A stretch of DNA of 64,000 nt from assembly GCA_023461275.1 (NCBI GenBank), contig JAEYMI010000062.1, forward strand, positions 1 to 64,000, given 5' to 3'. Numbering within the stretch: the stretch's first letter is position 1; each line of letters starts with the position of its first letter. The position numbers and the translations under genes are program-made. A model generated the notes under the pieces. That model was given only the letters and a program-made list of their open reading frames with translations. It was not told where the DNA came from and did no database searches. This DNA comes from Actinomycetes bacterium (GTDB lineage Bacteria; Actinomycetota; Actinomycetes; Mycobacteriales; Mycobacteriaceae). This document shows positions 1 through 9,634 of the stretch, one piece after another.

Positions 1-125
1 CAACACCATCAGCCCCACCACCATCAATCGTCGAAGACTTCCTGCACCAACTTCTGCACCCACCCCAACCCGCCACCCGCACCGACATCCGCTGGCGCCC
101 ACCCGGACACCTCGTCCCCACCTAG
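1..125 (+). CDS. 3' end of an unidentified protein (partial)
   Basis: Frame 3 is open from the window edge to a TAG at 123-125 and reads as a proline- and histidine-rich tail ending DIRWRPPGHLVPT. Such tails occur on actinobacterial HNH/DUF222-type proteins, but nothing here is diagnostic. The opposite-strand frame across the same bases is longer but has poor codon bias. The family cannot be named without the upstream sequence. Confidence 0.3.
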   Translation, partial: TPSAPPPSIVEDFLHQLLHPPQPATRTDIRWRPPGHLVPT

Positions 126-190
126 CCGATCCACACCACCCGACCGCCCCGACCCCCGCGAGCACCCGCTCGCCGGGGCGTCGGCGTATG

Positions 191-1147
191 TCAGTGACCG
201 GATAGTCGCTGTGCTACCGACTGCGCTCGCGCAAATATGCTCTCGCGCAACCACTCTGGTTCGACGACATCGATATCAGCATGGAGGCAGGCCACCCACA
301 ATGCCTTGACGGCATGCTCCCGGTCGACGAATGTCATTGTTGTTGTGACGATCTCGGACGATTCCCGGTCAGCAGGCTCCGACACCTTCGCGAACTTGGC
401 AAACTTCTGAAGATCTTCCCGCGCGCACCGGACTTCGACGTCGAACGGTTCGAACTGTGCACGGAACCGCGATCTGCTCCGATCCCAGATCGCGGCCAGG
501 TCGACGAGCGGGTCCCGCTGCGCCGCGACGTCGAGGACCGTGACATCGCGCATCCGCGAGACCCGGTACATCCGTTCGTCTCTCGAGTCTCCGCTTTCGA
601 CCGGATGCGCCACGAGGTACCAGGTGTCACCGGCGACGATGAGACCGATCGGATCGACGACCCGTTCCCGCGGCTCACGCTCACGCGCCCGATAGGTCAT
701 CCGGACTTGACGGCCTTCAAAGACCGCCTGCTGCAACGGTTCGAGGGCGTCGAGGTCTTGTGGCGCCCGGACGAAACCCTCCGGCCGCACCAGGATGCGT
801 TGGCTGGCGGCGGCCACCTGACCACGGTGAACGTCGGGAAGCGACGCCTCCAGTTTCTGCTTCGCGCGGACAGTGGCAGGTGAATCCAGCCGCCCGTCGC
901 CGGACAACAACGCGATGGCCTCACCAAGGGTCAGGCCGGAAAGATCCGTGCGATAGCCCGGAACGAGCGCGAACCCGCCGGCCCGACCGCGTTCGGAGTA
1001 CACCGGTATACCCGACAGCGAGAGCGCATCGATGTCGCGAAACACAGTCCGCTCCGACACCTCCAGCTCAGCGGCCAGCTCACCAGCCGTCATGCGCCCC
1101 TTCGACTTCAGCAGCATGACGATCGACAACAAACGCTCGGCCCGCAT
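191..1147 (-). CDS. WYL-domain transcriptional regulator (DeoR/YafY-like)
   Basis: A DNA-binding regulator of about 318 residues. An N-terminal HTH_11-type helix-turn-helix (about residues 5-60, with SERTVFRDIDAL) is followed by a middle region and a WYL domain (about 135-225, containing GLIVAGDTWYLVAH), then a C-terminal extension typical of this family. WYL domains usually sense a small ligand or nucleic acid; the ligand here is unknown. The start is placed at the ATG before RAERLL; in-frame ATGs lie 9 and 30 bases upstream. It is divergent from the TIGR03086 protein gene with about a 100-bp shared promoter region, where GACA-N5-TGTC (1173-1185) is a possible operator. Control of the neighbour is inferred from this arrangement. 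Confidence 0.9.
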   Translation of the reverse strand: MRAERLLSIVMLLKSKGRMTAGELAAELEVSERTVFRDIDALSLSGIPVYSERGRAGGFALVPGYRTDLSGLTLGEAIALLSGDGRLDSPATVRAKQKLEASLPDVHRGQVAAASQRILVRPEGFVRAPQDLDALEPLQQAVFEGRQVRMTYRAREREPRERVVDPIGLIVAGDTWYLVAHPVESGDSRDERMYRVSRMRDVTVLDVAAQRDPLVDLAAIWDRSRSRFRAQFEPFDVEVRCAREDLQKFAKFAKVSEPADRESSEIVTTTMTFVDREHAVKALWVACLHADIDVVEPEWLRESIFARAQSVAQRLSGH

Positions 1148-1252
1148 GCTCACCATTGTCGCGCAGAAACATGACACAAGATGTCGGGTATCAGCGGTTG
1201 ACTGGCCGATGTCAGCACGTCAATCGCGACGTTCGCCGAGCCAGGAGCAACC

Positions 1253-1849
1253 ATGAACGCACCGTCAGATCCCCGCCCCCACTACATCGCAGCCACCCGT
1301 TGGGTCACCAACCTCATGGACGGCGTCCCCGCCGACCGCCTACACGCACCCACACCGTGCACAGAGTTCGACGTCTCCGCCCTCATGGGTCACCTGATCG
1401 GAACCGCCCGGCGGTCACGCGCCCTGAGTCGCGGCGAGGATATCTTCGCGGTAGCCATGTCCTCCGACCATCCCAGCGCCGCCGAGTACGCCTCGGTGGT
1501 CGCCGAGGCCGTCGACAGCTGGAGCGACGATGCCCGGCTCACCGCACTGGTCCGCGTCCCGTGGGGTGAGGTGCCCGGCGCCGGAGCATTGTGGGGGTAC
1601 GTCAACGAAACGTTGGTCCACGGCTGGGATCTCGCGGTCGCCACCGGGCAACCCGCGGAGGTGGAGACCGCGGCCGCTGAAGCCGCCATCACTGTTGCGC
1701 GACAGTTCATTCCGGCCGAGATCCGAGCCGACGACGACGTGCCGTTCGGACCCGTCGTCGAACCACGTCCCGACGCCGGCGCCACCGAGCGCCTGGCCAA
1801 CTGGAGTGGGCGCACACACCCGGCGCTTATTGCCGCGCCGGTCGAGTGA
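1253..1849 (+). CDS. TIGR03086-family metal-binding protein (mycothiol-dependent isomerase/DinB-like fold)
   Basis: A 198-residue soluble protein of the MDMPI/DinB superfamily. The N-terminal half has the family pattern TPCTEFDVSALMGHLIG (about residues 33-49) with the first metal-ligand His; the second ligand region is NETLVHGWDLAVATGQ (about 122-137). Proteins of this family bind a divalent metal on a four-helix bundle, and some use mycothiol as cofactor; the substrate is unknown. The ATG has a good AGGAG ribosome site 8-9 bases upstream (ccaggagcaacc). Its divergent neighbour is a WYL regulator, a common pairing in actinobacteria as I recall, so regulation by that protein is likely. Confidence 0.88.
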   Translation: MNAPSDPRPHYIAATRWVTNLMDGVPADRLHAPTPCTEFDVSALMGHLIGTARRSRALSRGEDIFAVAMSSDHPSAAEYASVVAEAVDSWSDDARLTALVRVPWGEVPGAGALWGYVNETLVHGWDLAVATGQPAEVETAAAEAAITVARQFIPAEIRADDDVPFGPVVEPRPDAGATERLANWSGRTHPALIAAPVE

Positions 1850-1861
1850 AGCCCACCGCTG

Positions 1862-1960
1862 GTCGAGTAAGCCCGCGAGCGGACTATATCGAGACCAATT
1901 GCGTCACAAGTGATCTCAATACGGGACCGCCGCTAACGCTCCGATCCCTACCCGATCAGC
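1862..1960. repeat. Dispersed intergenic repeat, copy A (99 bp)
   Basis: Starts GTCGAGTAAGCCCGCGAGCG and runs through CACAAGTGATCTCAATAC to CGATCAGC. It matches 2071-2178 over its whole length except for a 9-10 bp insertion (cagcgcgcg) in the other copy. Its left part belongs to the dispersed CTCGAGTAGCC...GTATCGAGACC family also seen near 18.3, 26.0, 28.3 and 59.8 kb. With the two following repeats it fills the 390-bp gap between the TIGR03086 gene and the carboxylase stop; no gene is visible there. Confidence 0.85.
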
Positions 1961-1977
1961 GGACAAATAACCCCGGT

Positions 1978-2050
1978 GACACAGCCTCGGTAGCAGAGCA
2001 ACACCGGCCCCATAATCGACGCCACAGCGCACTCCCACCGAGGCTGTGCC
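1978..2050. repeat. 73-bp palindrome-ended element, copy 1
   Basis: Begins GACACAGCCTCGGTAG and ends ACCGAGGCTGTGCC, giving inverted terminal arms of about 14-16 bp. An element of exactly the same length with the same ends lies at 39068-39140; the ends are nearly identical and the middle diverges. Both copies lie between genes. The two also read as similar short peptides (DTASVA-QHR...PRLCH), but the inverted ends and lack of a start or ribosome site favour a non-coding element. Confidence 0.8.
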
Positions 2051-2070
2051 ACACCACTCAGCCACCGCCG

Positions 2071-2178
2071 GACGAGTAAGCCCGCGAGCGCAGCGCGCGG
2101 ACTACATCGAGACCACTTGCATCACAAGTGATCTCAATACAGGTCCTCCGCTAACGCTCCGATCCCTAGTCGATCAGC
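2071..2178. repeat. Dispersed intergenic repeat, copy B (108 bp)
   Basis: Second copy of the 1862-1960 repeat, in direct orientation, with a 9-10 bp insertion after CCCGCGAGCG. The two copies flank the 73-bp palindromic element, so the gap has the layout repeat - palindrome - repeat. Confidence 0.85.
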
Positions 2179-2239
2179 ATTACATCTACTCGGCCGGCGT
2201 AGGCCTAATCGACCTGCGTGGGGCCTATCGATCAGCAGG

Positions 2240-5200
2240 TCAGCGACCGCCGAGCCCGGACTCGATCGAGGCGATGATGCTCGGGCGCAGCTGGGCTGCG
2301 GTGATCGTCGCGTCCACCGAACCGACCTCCACGGCGCGCTGAATGCTGTGCACGTGGTCGAATTCGGCGGCCACCTCGCTGAGCTTCTCGGTCCGCACCG
2401 ACGAGCGGACCTCGTCGAGTTCGGCCATCAGCGCGGCACGTTCGGCACCGTTGGCCTTACCCGCCTCCGACGTCAGCTTCAACACCCGCGGGTCATTGGC
2501 GGTACGCGAGTTCACTTCACCGGAGAACACGACGGCCGCAGCAGGCGCGCCACCGAGCACCGACGCGAACGATCCCTCGACGGCGAGCACCGTCATGTTC
2601 TTGTTCAGCGCCTTGGAGAACACCACGAATGCGCCGCCGTGGTAGCGGGAGATCACGGTGAACACGATCGGACCCTCGAAGTTGACGATGGCACGACCGA
2701 TCTCGGCACCGTACTCGAGCTGCAGCTTGCGCATCGATTCCGGCGATCCGTCGAATCCGGAGAGGTTGGCCAACACCACCAGCGGACGGTTTCCGCTGGC
2801 GCCGTTGATCGCCCGCGCGGCCTTCTTCGACGACTGCGGGAACAGTGTTCCCGCGGTGTAGGTGTCGGGGCCATCGGTGGCCGGGAATCCCTTGCGGGGC
2901 ACCGACTGTGATTCGATGCCCAACAGGCACACAGGGATTCCGCCCAGGTGGGCGTCCTGCACCACCGCGGTCTGCGCGTCGGCCATACCTGCCCAACGCT
3001 CCAGGGTCGGATGATCCTGGTCGGCAAGGGCCCGCATCACGGTACGAATGTCGAAGGGCTTCTTGCGATCCGGGTTGGCGCTCGAGGAGAAGATCTCCCC
3101 CACCGTGGTGAAGTCGATACCGGCCACCTGATGCGGGAAGTCCGAGATGTCACGTTCGACCGGGTCGGTGGTCGGCACCCGCCGCGGACCCGACTCGCCG
3201 GGCACCACGTAGGTGTGCTCGTAATGCGCCATCAGCACATCCCGAGCCTCGACGAGGTTGGCCGCCCAGTACTGTGCCTGACCGTTGGGTCCCATCACCC
3301 GCTCGTAGCCGCCGATACCGAAGTTGTCCTCGGCCGACACACCGCCGGAGAAGTCCAGTGACTGCTTACCGGTCAGCACCATCGCCGACTCGGGGGTCAT
3401 CACCAGAATGCCCTTGGTGTGCATCAGCATCGTCGCCTCGGCGTTCCAATAGGGCTGCGCGCCAACGTTGATGCCGGCAACGACGATGTTGATCTCGCCG
3501 CCGTCCTGGGTGAACTCGACGATCCGCTTGAGTGCCGCGGCCACCCAGTCCATGTTCTCGGTGCCCGACTCCATCGAGATCCGGGCGCCCGACGAGAGTG
3601 CGTACCACTCGAGCGGCACACCCATCTGGTCGGCGAGGTTGATGGCCGCGATCACCCGGCGGCATTCCGGTTCCGACAGCGCACCAAGGGATTTGGTCGG
3701 ATCGCCGAGCAGGATGACACGGGTCATGCCGTCGGGATGCGACTCGGTCCTGGTGGTGATGGTGCCGGCGACGATGGCCGCGGTGTTCCGGCCGCGCGGA
3801 CGATCGGTACGCACCAGGGTGTCGCTGTGATCGGTCTCGAGGTCGTACTCGGTGAAATCACCGAGCAATCCGGTCAGCTCGTACGGGTAAACCGTGTTAC
3901 GACTGCTGGCCCGCAACACCTTCTGCCGGTAGGCGTCGATCGGCTCGACCACCTCCTGGGTGGGTTCACCCGTGGTGATCTGGGTGCCACCGGTGGAGTC
4001 GAACGTGATGTATACCGACCCCTTGACCAGTTGACCGGTCTCGGCGACGCGGCGTCGGCCGATGATCTGGATTTCCTCCAGCCCGGCACCTGCCGTGGTC
4101 GGCAGCATCCGTTCGATCATCGAGCCGAGCCCTTCGCGGGTCACCTCGATCGGCGGCCACACGTACATGACGATGCGGTTGGTGTTGAACCGCTTGTCTT
4201 TCGGGCGTTGCGACTGTGCCCGGCGCACGGAATCGAGGCAGGTGGCCAGCGTCATCTCCGCGGTCGGCAGGGCGAACAGACGGCCCTCGTTGTCGCGGGC
4301 ACCGGCCAGGTCACGCACCTGGGCAAGCGCGACAAGTCGGTCGTCGGCCGAATTCTCGTGCGCCACAGCGCGGAACAGGTAGACCTCTTCGTCGTCCGAC
4401 GAGGGCAGGCGGGTGAGGTCGAACTTGCGTAGACGTTCGATCCGCATCCGGCGCGCGATATGCGGATGCAGGCCACGGATCACCCGCTCCTCCATCAGGC
4501 CGGTGGCCGACGGACGGAAGGTGAAGTGGTGGTGCATGACTGCGCCGCTGCTGCCCGCGACGGTCACGGTGACGCGATGCACCGAATCGGGCAGATACTG
4601 CGCGTGCAGGAGCTCCTGCAATTCGCGTGCCATCGCCGAGAAATCGCTCGGCTGGTTCTCCCAGCTCAGGTAGATGTCGGAGTCGATGGACGCGCGATCG
4701 GCGGCCAGACGCGCCAGGCCCCGCAACGCGGTGCCGAGCGAATCGATGCTGACCGCAGCCGCAGCCAACGTCGATCCCTGGCGCTCAGCAACGACGAACG
4801 TGGTGCCTTCGACGACCTGCGTGGTGACCTCGCCGAGTCCCTTGTTGCCGTAATAGCGACGGGTCAACGCCTCCAACATGATCGAGTTGTCCTCGGTGCC
4901 GCGGACCAGACGCTGGCCGAGCAACCGCACCAGCGGTTCGGTACTGCGGACCAACCGGTCGATCACCTCACGACGATCGGGGGCATCGGGGTTGGTGTCG
5001 AGGTAGCGAAGGTCCTTGCGGACGTTGGCGTAGACCCGGGCCCGGTTGCGGAGCAGCATCGGCTGGCCGTACCAGGCGAAGATCACGCCACGCGCAAGGT
5101 CGGCGATCAGCGGGAATCGCACCTGCGTGGCGGCCACCAGACGCTCCAGCGAACCGGTGACGTTGTCGCGAACCTCGGCGCGCGGCAACGGATCTCGCAG

Positions 5201-7714
5201 CCACTCACGAAGCAGGGTGGTGATGGTGGCCGCGCTGCCGGCCAGACGCTGCTGGGCCAGGAAGATGCGGAACACCGCCTGTTCGAGCTCGGGGGTGCGG
5301 TCAAGTCCGCTCACCCCGTAGTGACCGAGCGCGGTCGCGAGCTTGGTCTCATACGACTCGGACAATCCGGCGCGCTCGATGTCGAGGCTCTGCAGGTAGA
5401 CGTGGAAGTTCTCACGCGCACTGCGGGTTTCGTCCTGGAGCTCGTCGCTCTGCATCGGACGGTTGTGACTGAGCTCCACCAGGTCGGCGAAGACGTCGAT
5501 GAGTTCGAGTTCATCGGCCAGCGGGGTGTGCAGGCCGCCGGACTCGATTCGACGGGCGGCCAGATGGTCTTCCAGTACCCGCTGCTCATTCTGCGGATCG
5601 GCGTCGTAGCCGAGCAGGGCGCTGCGCAGATCCTCGAGTCCGCGAATGATGCGCTCGTCGGCGGGCATGTCCGTCGGCGTCGTCGGCAGGTCGATCTCGA
5701 TCGGCGCCTCGGGTGCCTCGTCGGCGGTATCCTCTTCTCCGGCAATCGGTTCCAGTCGGAGCAGGGGTGCTCCGGCGTCGACGCTGGTGCCGACGCTGAC
5801 ACTGGATTCCTTGAGGCGGGCGCGGAACGGTGCCCGCAGCACCGTCTCCATCTTCATGCTCTCCAGCACGATGACCGGCGCACCGGCGTCCACCACGTCA
5901 CCGACCTGCAATGGCGTGGCGACCACCAGAGCCGGTGCGGGCGAACGCAATACACCACCTTCGTCACGGCTGACGCGATGCACCACACCGTCGACGTCGA
6001 CGACGTGCACCGGTCCGTGCGTTCCGGTCACCAACCGATGCCGGGTGCCGTTGACGGTGATCTGTCCGGCGTGATCATCGAAGCGCTCGAGATCGATGTC
6101 AGCGGTCCGGACGTCGCCACCGGCCTCGATGGCCACCCGGAACCGATGCGCGCCGATCCGTGCGACACGGACCCGGTAACCGACTCCACCGAGTTTGAAG
6201 TCCAGCGGCTGTCCGCTCTCGTGCCGCACCTGCGGCCGTCCGCCGAAAGCGGTGGTGAGCAGGCGTTCTCGTTCCACCTGCTCGTCCTGCTCATAGGTGT
6301 CGATGGCGGCCACGGCCAGTGCGATCGCCGAGTGCCGCGACGACACCAGTCGTCCCTCGCCGCGGACACGGTCGATCCAGCCGGTATCGGCCGATCCGTC
6401 GATCACCTCGGGCTGGTCGAGCAGATCGAGGATGAAGCTCTTGTTGGTGGCACCGCCGGCGATGATGACCTTGGTCTGCGACATCGCCCGACGCAGTCGA
6501 CCCATCGCCTCGTCACGATCGCCGCCGTAGGCGATGATCTTGGCGATCATCGAATCGAAGTCGGCGGGGATCATGTCGCCTTCGCTGAATCCGGTGTCCA
6601 CCCGGATACCCGGCCCGGCGGGCAGCTTCAGCCGGTCGATACGACCGGGAGCGGGCGCGAAATCGCGGTCGGGGTCCTCGGCGTTGAGCCGCGCCTCGAT
6701 GGCGTGACCACGCTCGGCCGGCGGTTCCCCCTGCAGCGGAATTCCCGACGCCACCTGGATCTGCATCCGGACCAGGTCGACGCCGGTGGTGTATTCGGTG
6801 ATCGGGTGCTCGACCTGCAGTCGGGTGTTGACCTCGAGGAAGGCGAACAGTTCATCACCGGGGTGATAGAGAAACTCCACGGTCGCCGCACCGCAGTACC
6901 CGACGGCGACGGCGAGACGTTCGGCCGAGGACTTGAGGTCGGCGACCTGCTCGGGCCGCAACACCGGCGACGACGACTCCTCGATGACCTTCTGGTTGCG
7001 TCGCTGCACCGAACAGTCACGGACACCGAGTGCCCACGCGCCGCCCTGACCGTCGGCGATGACCTGAACCTCAACGTGACGTGCACCGGTGACCAGCCGC
7101 TCGAGGAAGACCGCGCCGCTGCCGAAGGCACGTTCGGCCTCCTCGCGGGTCCGCTGGTAGGCCTCGGTGAGGTCCTCCGGCTTGGTGATGACGCGGATAC
7201 CGCGACCGCCGCCGCCCGCGGTGGCCTTGAGCATCAGCGGGTAACCGACCTCCGACGCCGCGGCCAGCGCGTCGTCGAGGGTGTCCACTGCCCCGCGGCT
7301 CCACGGGGCCACCGGCACGCCGACCTCTTCGGCGATCAGCTTGGCGCCGATCTTGTCGCCCAGCTTGCGCATGGCCTCGGCGCTCGGGCCGATGAAGGTG
7401 ACACCGAGTCGGGTGCAGAGTTCGGCGAAGGCTGGATCTTCGGCGACGAATCCCCAGCCCACCCATGCGGCGTCAGCGCCGGTGGACAGGATGGCGCGCT
7501 CAAGCACCTTCAGATCGAGGTAGGGCCGCGCCGACGCCGGACCGAGGTCGTAGGCGATGTCGGCTTCCCGCACGAAGGTCGCGTTACGTTCGACGTCGGT
7601 GTACAGCGCAACCGTCTCGATGGGTTGGCCGGTCTGTGCCGACAGGTCACGAACGGCGTTGATGAGCCGAACTGCCGCCTCACCTCGGTTGACGATCACG
7701 ATACGACGAAACAC
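2240..7714 (-). CDS. Single-chain multi-domain acyl-CoA (acetyl/propionyl-CoA) carboxylase
   Basis: About 1,824 residues carrying all steps of a biotin-dependent carboxylase. An N-terminal biotin carboxylase (about 1-450) has the glycine-rich ATP loop KATAGGGGRGIRV (about 163-175) and EVNTRLQVEH (294-303). A biotinyl carrier domain has ESMKMET with biotin-lysine K621. A central region of roughly 600 residues follows, then a C-terminal carboxyltransferase (about 1230-1780, with GGAPAAAVVF). This order and length resemble eukaryotic ACC more than the separate AccA3/AccD subunits of actinobacteria, and exceed the roughly 120-kDa single-chain long-chain acyl-CoA carboxylases. The substrate (acetyl-, propionyl- or longer acyl-CoA) cannot be read from sequence. 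The start is the GTG at 7714, preceded by GGAAGGGA about 8 bases upstream; the frame stays open to 7789 but that extension is not carboxylase-like. It may act in fatty or mycolic acid precursor supply. Confidence 0.92.
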   Translation of the reverse strand: MFRRIVIVNRGEAAVRLINAVRDLSAQTGQPIETVALYTDVERNATFVREADIAYDLGPASARPYLDLKVLERAILSTGADAAWVGWGFVAEDPAFAELCTRLGVTFIGPSAEAMRKLGDKIGAKLIAEEVGVPVAPWSRGAVDTLDDALAAASEVGYPLMLKATAGGGGRGIRVITKPEDLTEAYQRTREEAERAFGSGAVFLERLVTGARHVEVQVIADGQGGAWALGVRDCSVQRRNQKVIEESSSPVLRPEQVADLKSSAERLAVAVGYCGAATVEFLYHPGDELFAFLEVNTRLQVEHPITEYTTGVDLVRMQIQVASGIPLQGEPPAERGHAIEARLNAEDPDRDFAPAPGRIDRLKLPAGPGIRVDTGFSEGDMIPADFDSMIAKIIAYGGDRDEAMGRLRRAMSQTKVIIAGGATNKSFILDLLDQPEVIDGSADTGWIDRVRGEGRLVSSRHSAIALAVAAIDTYEQDEQVERERLLTTAFGGRPQVRHESGQPLDFKLGGVGYRVRVARIGAHRFRVAIEAGGDVRTADIDLERFDDHAGQITVNGTRHRLVTGTHGPVHVVDVDGVVHRVSRDEGGVLRSPAPALVVATPLQVGDVVDAGAPVIVLESMKMETVLRAPFRARLKESSVSVGTSVDAGAPLLRLEPIAGEEDTADEAPEAPIEIDLPTTPTDMPADERIIRGLEDLRSALLGYDADPQNEQRVLEDHLAARRIESGGLHTPLADELELIDVFADLVELSHNRPMQSDELQDETRSARENFHVYLQSLDIERAGLSESYETKLATALGHYGVSGLDRTPELEQAVFRIFLAQQRLAGSAATITTLLREWLRDPLPRAEVRDNVTGSLERLVAATQVRFPLIADLARGVIFAWYGQPMLLRNRARVYANVRKDLRYLDTNPDAPDRREVIDRLVRSTEPLVRLLGQRLVRGTEDNSIMLEALTRRYYGNKGLGEVTTQVVEGTTFVVAERQGSTLAAAAVSIDSLGTALRGLARLAADRASIDSDIYLSWENQPSDFSAMARELQELLHAQYLPDSVHRVTVTVAGSSGAVMHHHFTFRPSATGLMEERVIRGLHPHIARRMRIERLRKFDLTRLPSSDDEEVYLFRAVAHENSADDRLVALAQVRDLAGARDNEGRLFALPTAEMTLATCLDSVRRAQSQRPKDKRFNTNRIVMYVWPPIEVTREGLGSMIERMLPTTAGAGLEEIQIIGRRRVAETGQLVKGSVYITFDSTGGTQITTGEPTQEVVEPIDAYRQKVLRASSRNTVYPYELTGLLGDFTEYDLETDHSDTLVRTDRPRGRNTAAIVAGTITTRTESHPDGMTRVILLGDPTKSLGALSEPECRRVIAAINLADQMGVPLEWYALSSGARISMESGTENMDWVAAALKRIVEFTQDGGEINIVVAGINVGAQPYWNAEATMLMHTKGILVMTPESAMVLTGKQSLDFSGGVSAEDNFGIGGYERVMGPNGQAQYWAANLVEARDVLMAHYEHTYVVPGESGPRRVPTTDPVERDISDFPHQVAGIDFTTVGEIFSSSANPDRKKPFDIRTVMRALADQDHPTLERWAGMADAQTAVVQDAHLGGIPVCLLGIESQSVPRKGFPATDGPDTYTAGTLFPQSSKKAARAINGASGNRPLVVLANLSGFDGSPESMRKLQLEYGAEIGRAIVNFEGPIVFTVISRYHGGAFVVFSKALNKNMTVLAVEGSFASVLGGAPAAAVVFSGEVNSRTANDPRVLKLTSEAGKANGAERAALMAELDEVRSSVRTEKLSEVAAEFDHVHSIQRAVEVGSVDATITAAQLRPSIIASIESGLGGR

Positions 7715-7799
7715 GCGTCGAAGTCCCTTCCATATTTCTGTACACGGCCCCGAGCCCCCGGGCCGCTTGGTCTCCGCGATGGTAGGCACCAGACCCCAA

Positions 7800-7815
7800 G
7801 TTACGGTTCAGTAAC
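7800..7815. promoter_or_regulatory. Possible operator upstream of the carboxylase gene
   Basis: GTTAC-N6-GTAAC, a 5-bp dyad about 85 bases upstream of the carboxylase GTG start, in the divergent promoter region shared with the acyltransferase gene. Dyads of this type are typical of TetR-family sites, including regulators of lipid genes. The assignment is a guess from position and symmetry. Confidence 0.3.
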
Positions 7816-7986
7816 CTCACTATCGACCCCGGGGAGTGGCCCATGTCACCAAATCGGATTCGCTCTGTGTCCCCAATTCTCCCGTGCCGCGGCCCAGAAG
7901 TCACATGCGGGGTCGACGAGCATGCGGGTTGGCCGAGCATGTGACCGTGGCGAACGACACACAGGGTCGGGGAGTACCGTGCCGAG

Positions 7987-9393
7987 GTGTCTTCAGCTCA
8001 TCAGACGTCGACGGGTCCGACGGAGAAGATCGAGACGCACGACGTCGTCGAGACGCCCGGACCCCCACGACCCGCCGACCGTCACCTCTATCAGGTCGAC
8101 CTGGTCCGGTTGGTGACCTTCGGCGGCGTGATCCTCGATCACGTCATGATCGTCACGACGGCCGCCACCAGCGTGGCCGCCGGCGCCGTGGAGATGTTCC
8201 TGCGGTACACCCGCTACGGATTCTTCGCCCTCACCGGTTTCGTGCTGACCTACCAGTACCGCAACCGCACCCTGGACCCGTGGCCGTTCTGGCGTCGACG
8301 CTTCAAACTCATCGGGCTGCCGTTCATCACGTGGACGCTGTTCTATTGGGTCTACGGGCGTTATCGCATCGACGGGATGACCACCCTGCGCGGGATCGTC
8401 GCCGACCGTGAGTCGGTGCTGACCGCCGCCAAGAGCATCGGCTACGACCTGCTGACCGGCAACGCGATGTATCACCTGTATTTCTTGTCGGTGAGCATGC
8501 AGATCTACCTGCTGTTCCCGGCGATCCTGGCAATCCTCAAGCGCACCTGGGGCTTTCATCGCTACCAGCTGATCGTGAGCTTCGCCTTCCAGGTGACGCT
8601 GATGTACTACATGGTGCGCCAGCCACCATGGATCTTCGCCGACGGCCCAGCGCACGTCCTGTGGACGCACCTGGTGATCACCATCATTCCGTACCAGTTC
8701 TTCATCCTGGCCGGCTGCATGGCGGCGATGCACTATGAAGCGTTCCAGGCGTTCATGATTCGGTGGCGGTGGCCGCTGCTGGGCGCCTGCGCGGCCACGT
8801 TGGTGGCCTCGCTGGTGTACTTCCTCCACATCACCGCGAACGGCACGAGCGTCGCGCGGGCCACCAACGTCTTTCTGCCGCACAATATTTACGCGTTCAT
8901 CGCGATCGTCGCGATGCTGTACTGCCTGGGCACCATCTGGCAGCAGCGACGAACACCCGGATCGATTCCCGACGCGATCCTGCGGACGGCATCGGACCGC
9001 TCGTTCGGCATCTACCTGGCCCATCCGCTGGCATTGAGCGCACTACTGCCCACCATCGCGCCGGCGTCGTGGCCCGGTTTTCCTCGCGTTCTGCTGGCCT
9101 ACACCGCGACGGTCGCAGCGACCGTGTTCATCGTGGAGGTGTTGCGGCGCAGCCCGATCAGCCTGATCACCACCGGCCGCGAACGGATCGACTGGCGCAC
9201 ACAGAATCCGGTGCGATCACTGGTGGTGGCGTGCGTCGCAATCGTTTCCGGCGTGCTGCTGCACCTCGTCTTCGACGTCTGGGCAGGCTACCTCTTCATG
9301 GCCACCGGCGCGCTGCTCGCGGTGTCTGCACTGATCGTGGGGTGGCATCAGCGCCGGCATCGTGCTCACGAATTCGTCGAAGAGCCTGTCTGA
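7987..9393 (+). CDS. Acyltransferase-3 family membrane protein (OafA/YrhL-like)
   Basis: A 468-residue integral membrane protein with about ten hydrophobic segments spread from residue 40 to 450. It opens with a polar N-terminus and the family signature DLVRLVTFGGVILDH (about 38-52), where the His is the conserved catalytic-type residue, then a helix containing RYTRYGFFALTGFVLTYQYR. The family transfers acyl groups (often acetyl or succinyl) to cell-envelope sugars or lipids; the acceptor is unknown. The start is GTG at 7987, with GCCGAG as a weak ribosome site. It is divergent from the carboxylase. A lipid-envelope role for both neighbours is plausible but not shown. Confidence 0.88.
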   Translation: MSSAHQTSTGPTEKIETHDVVETPGPPRPADRHLYQVDLVRLVTFGGVILDHVMIVTTAATSVAAGAVEMFLRYTRYGFFALTGFVLTYQYRNRTLDPWPFWRRRFKLIGLPFITWTLFYWVYGRYRIDGMTTLRGIVADRESVLTAAKSIGYDLLTGNAMYHLYFLSVSMQIYLLFPAILAILKRTWGFHRYQLIVSFAFQVTLMYYMVRQPPWIFADGPAHVLWTHLVITIIPYQFFILAGCMAAMHYEAFQAFMIRWRWPLLGACAATLVASLVYFLHITANGTSVARATNVFLPHNIYAFIAIVAMLYCLGTIWQQRRTPGSIPDAILRTASDRSFGIYLAHPLALSALLPTIAPASWPGFPRVLLAYTATVAATVFIVEVLRRSPISLITTGRERIDWRTQNPVRSLVVACVAIVSGVLLHLVFDVWAGYLFMATGALLAVSALIVGWHQRRHRAHEFVEEPV

Positions 9394-9634
9394 GAACGCG
9401 TTACGTGAACTGCACTACCTGAGACATCCGCAGCGGCGGTGTCGGAGAAGGTCAGTGACGTGGTGCCGGCGACCGAGTCGACCGGGCTGTCGACGCCATC
9501 GTCGGCGTGCGAGAACATCTGACTGTCGATGGCGATTCCATCCTGGCTTGAGTGAAACATGAAGGGACGGAGCCGAATTCGCTCGCGTCGGGCTGTTCGG
9601 AGACTAGCTGAGCACCAGCAGACGCCTCAGAGAG

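Noticed and set aside
1978..2079. Short peptide gene in the 73-bp element (DTASVA...PRLCH)
   Set aside because: Similar reading in both copies follows from sequence similarity; no start codon or ribosome site, and the ends are inverted repeats.
4460..8116. 1,218-codon open frame on the plus strand
   Set aside because: It is antisense to the carboxylase, whose motifs are beyond doubt. Long antisense frames are usual in high-G+C genes, and its residues (His/Arg/Gly-rich) have no domain pattern.
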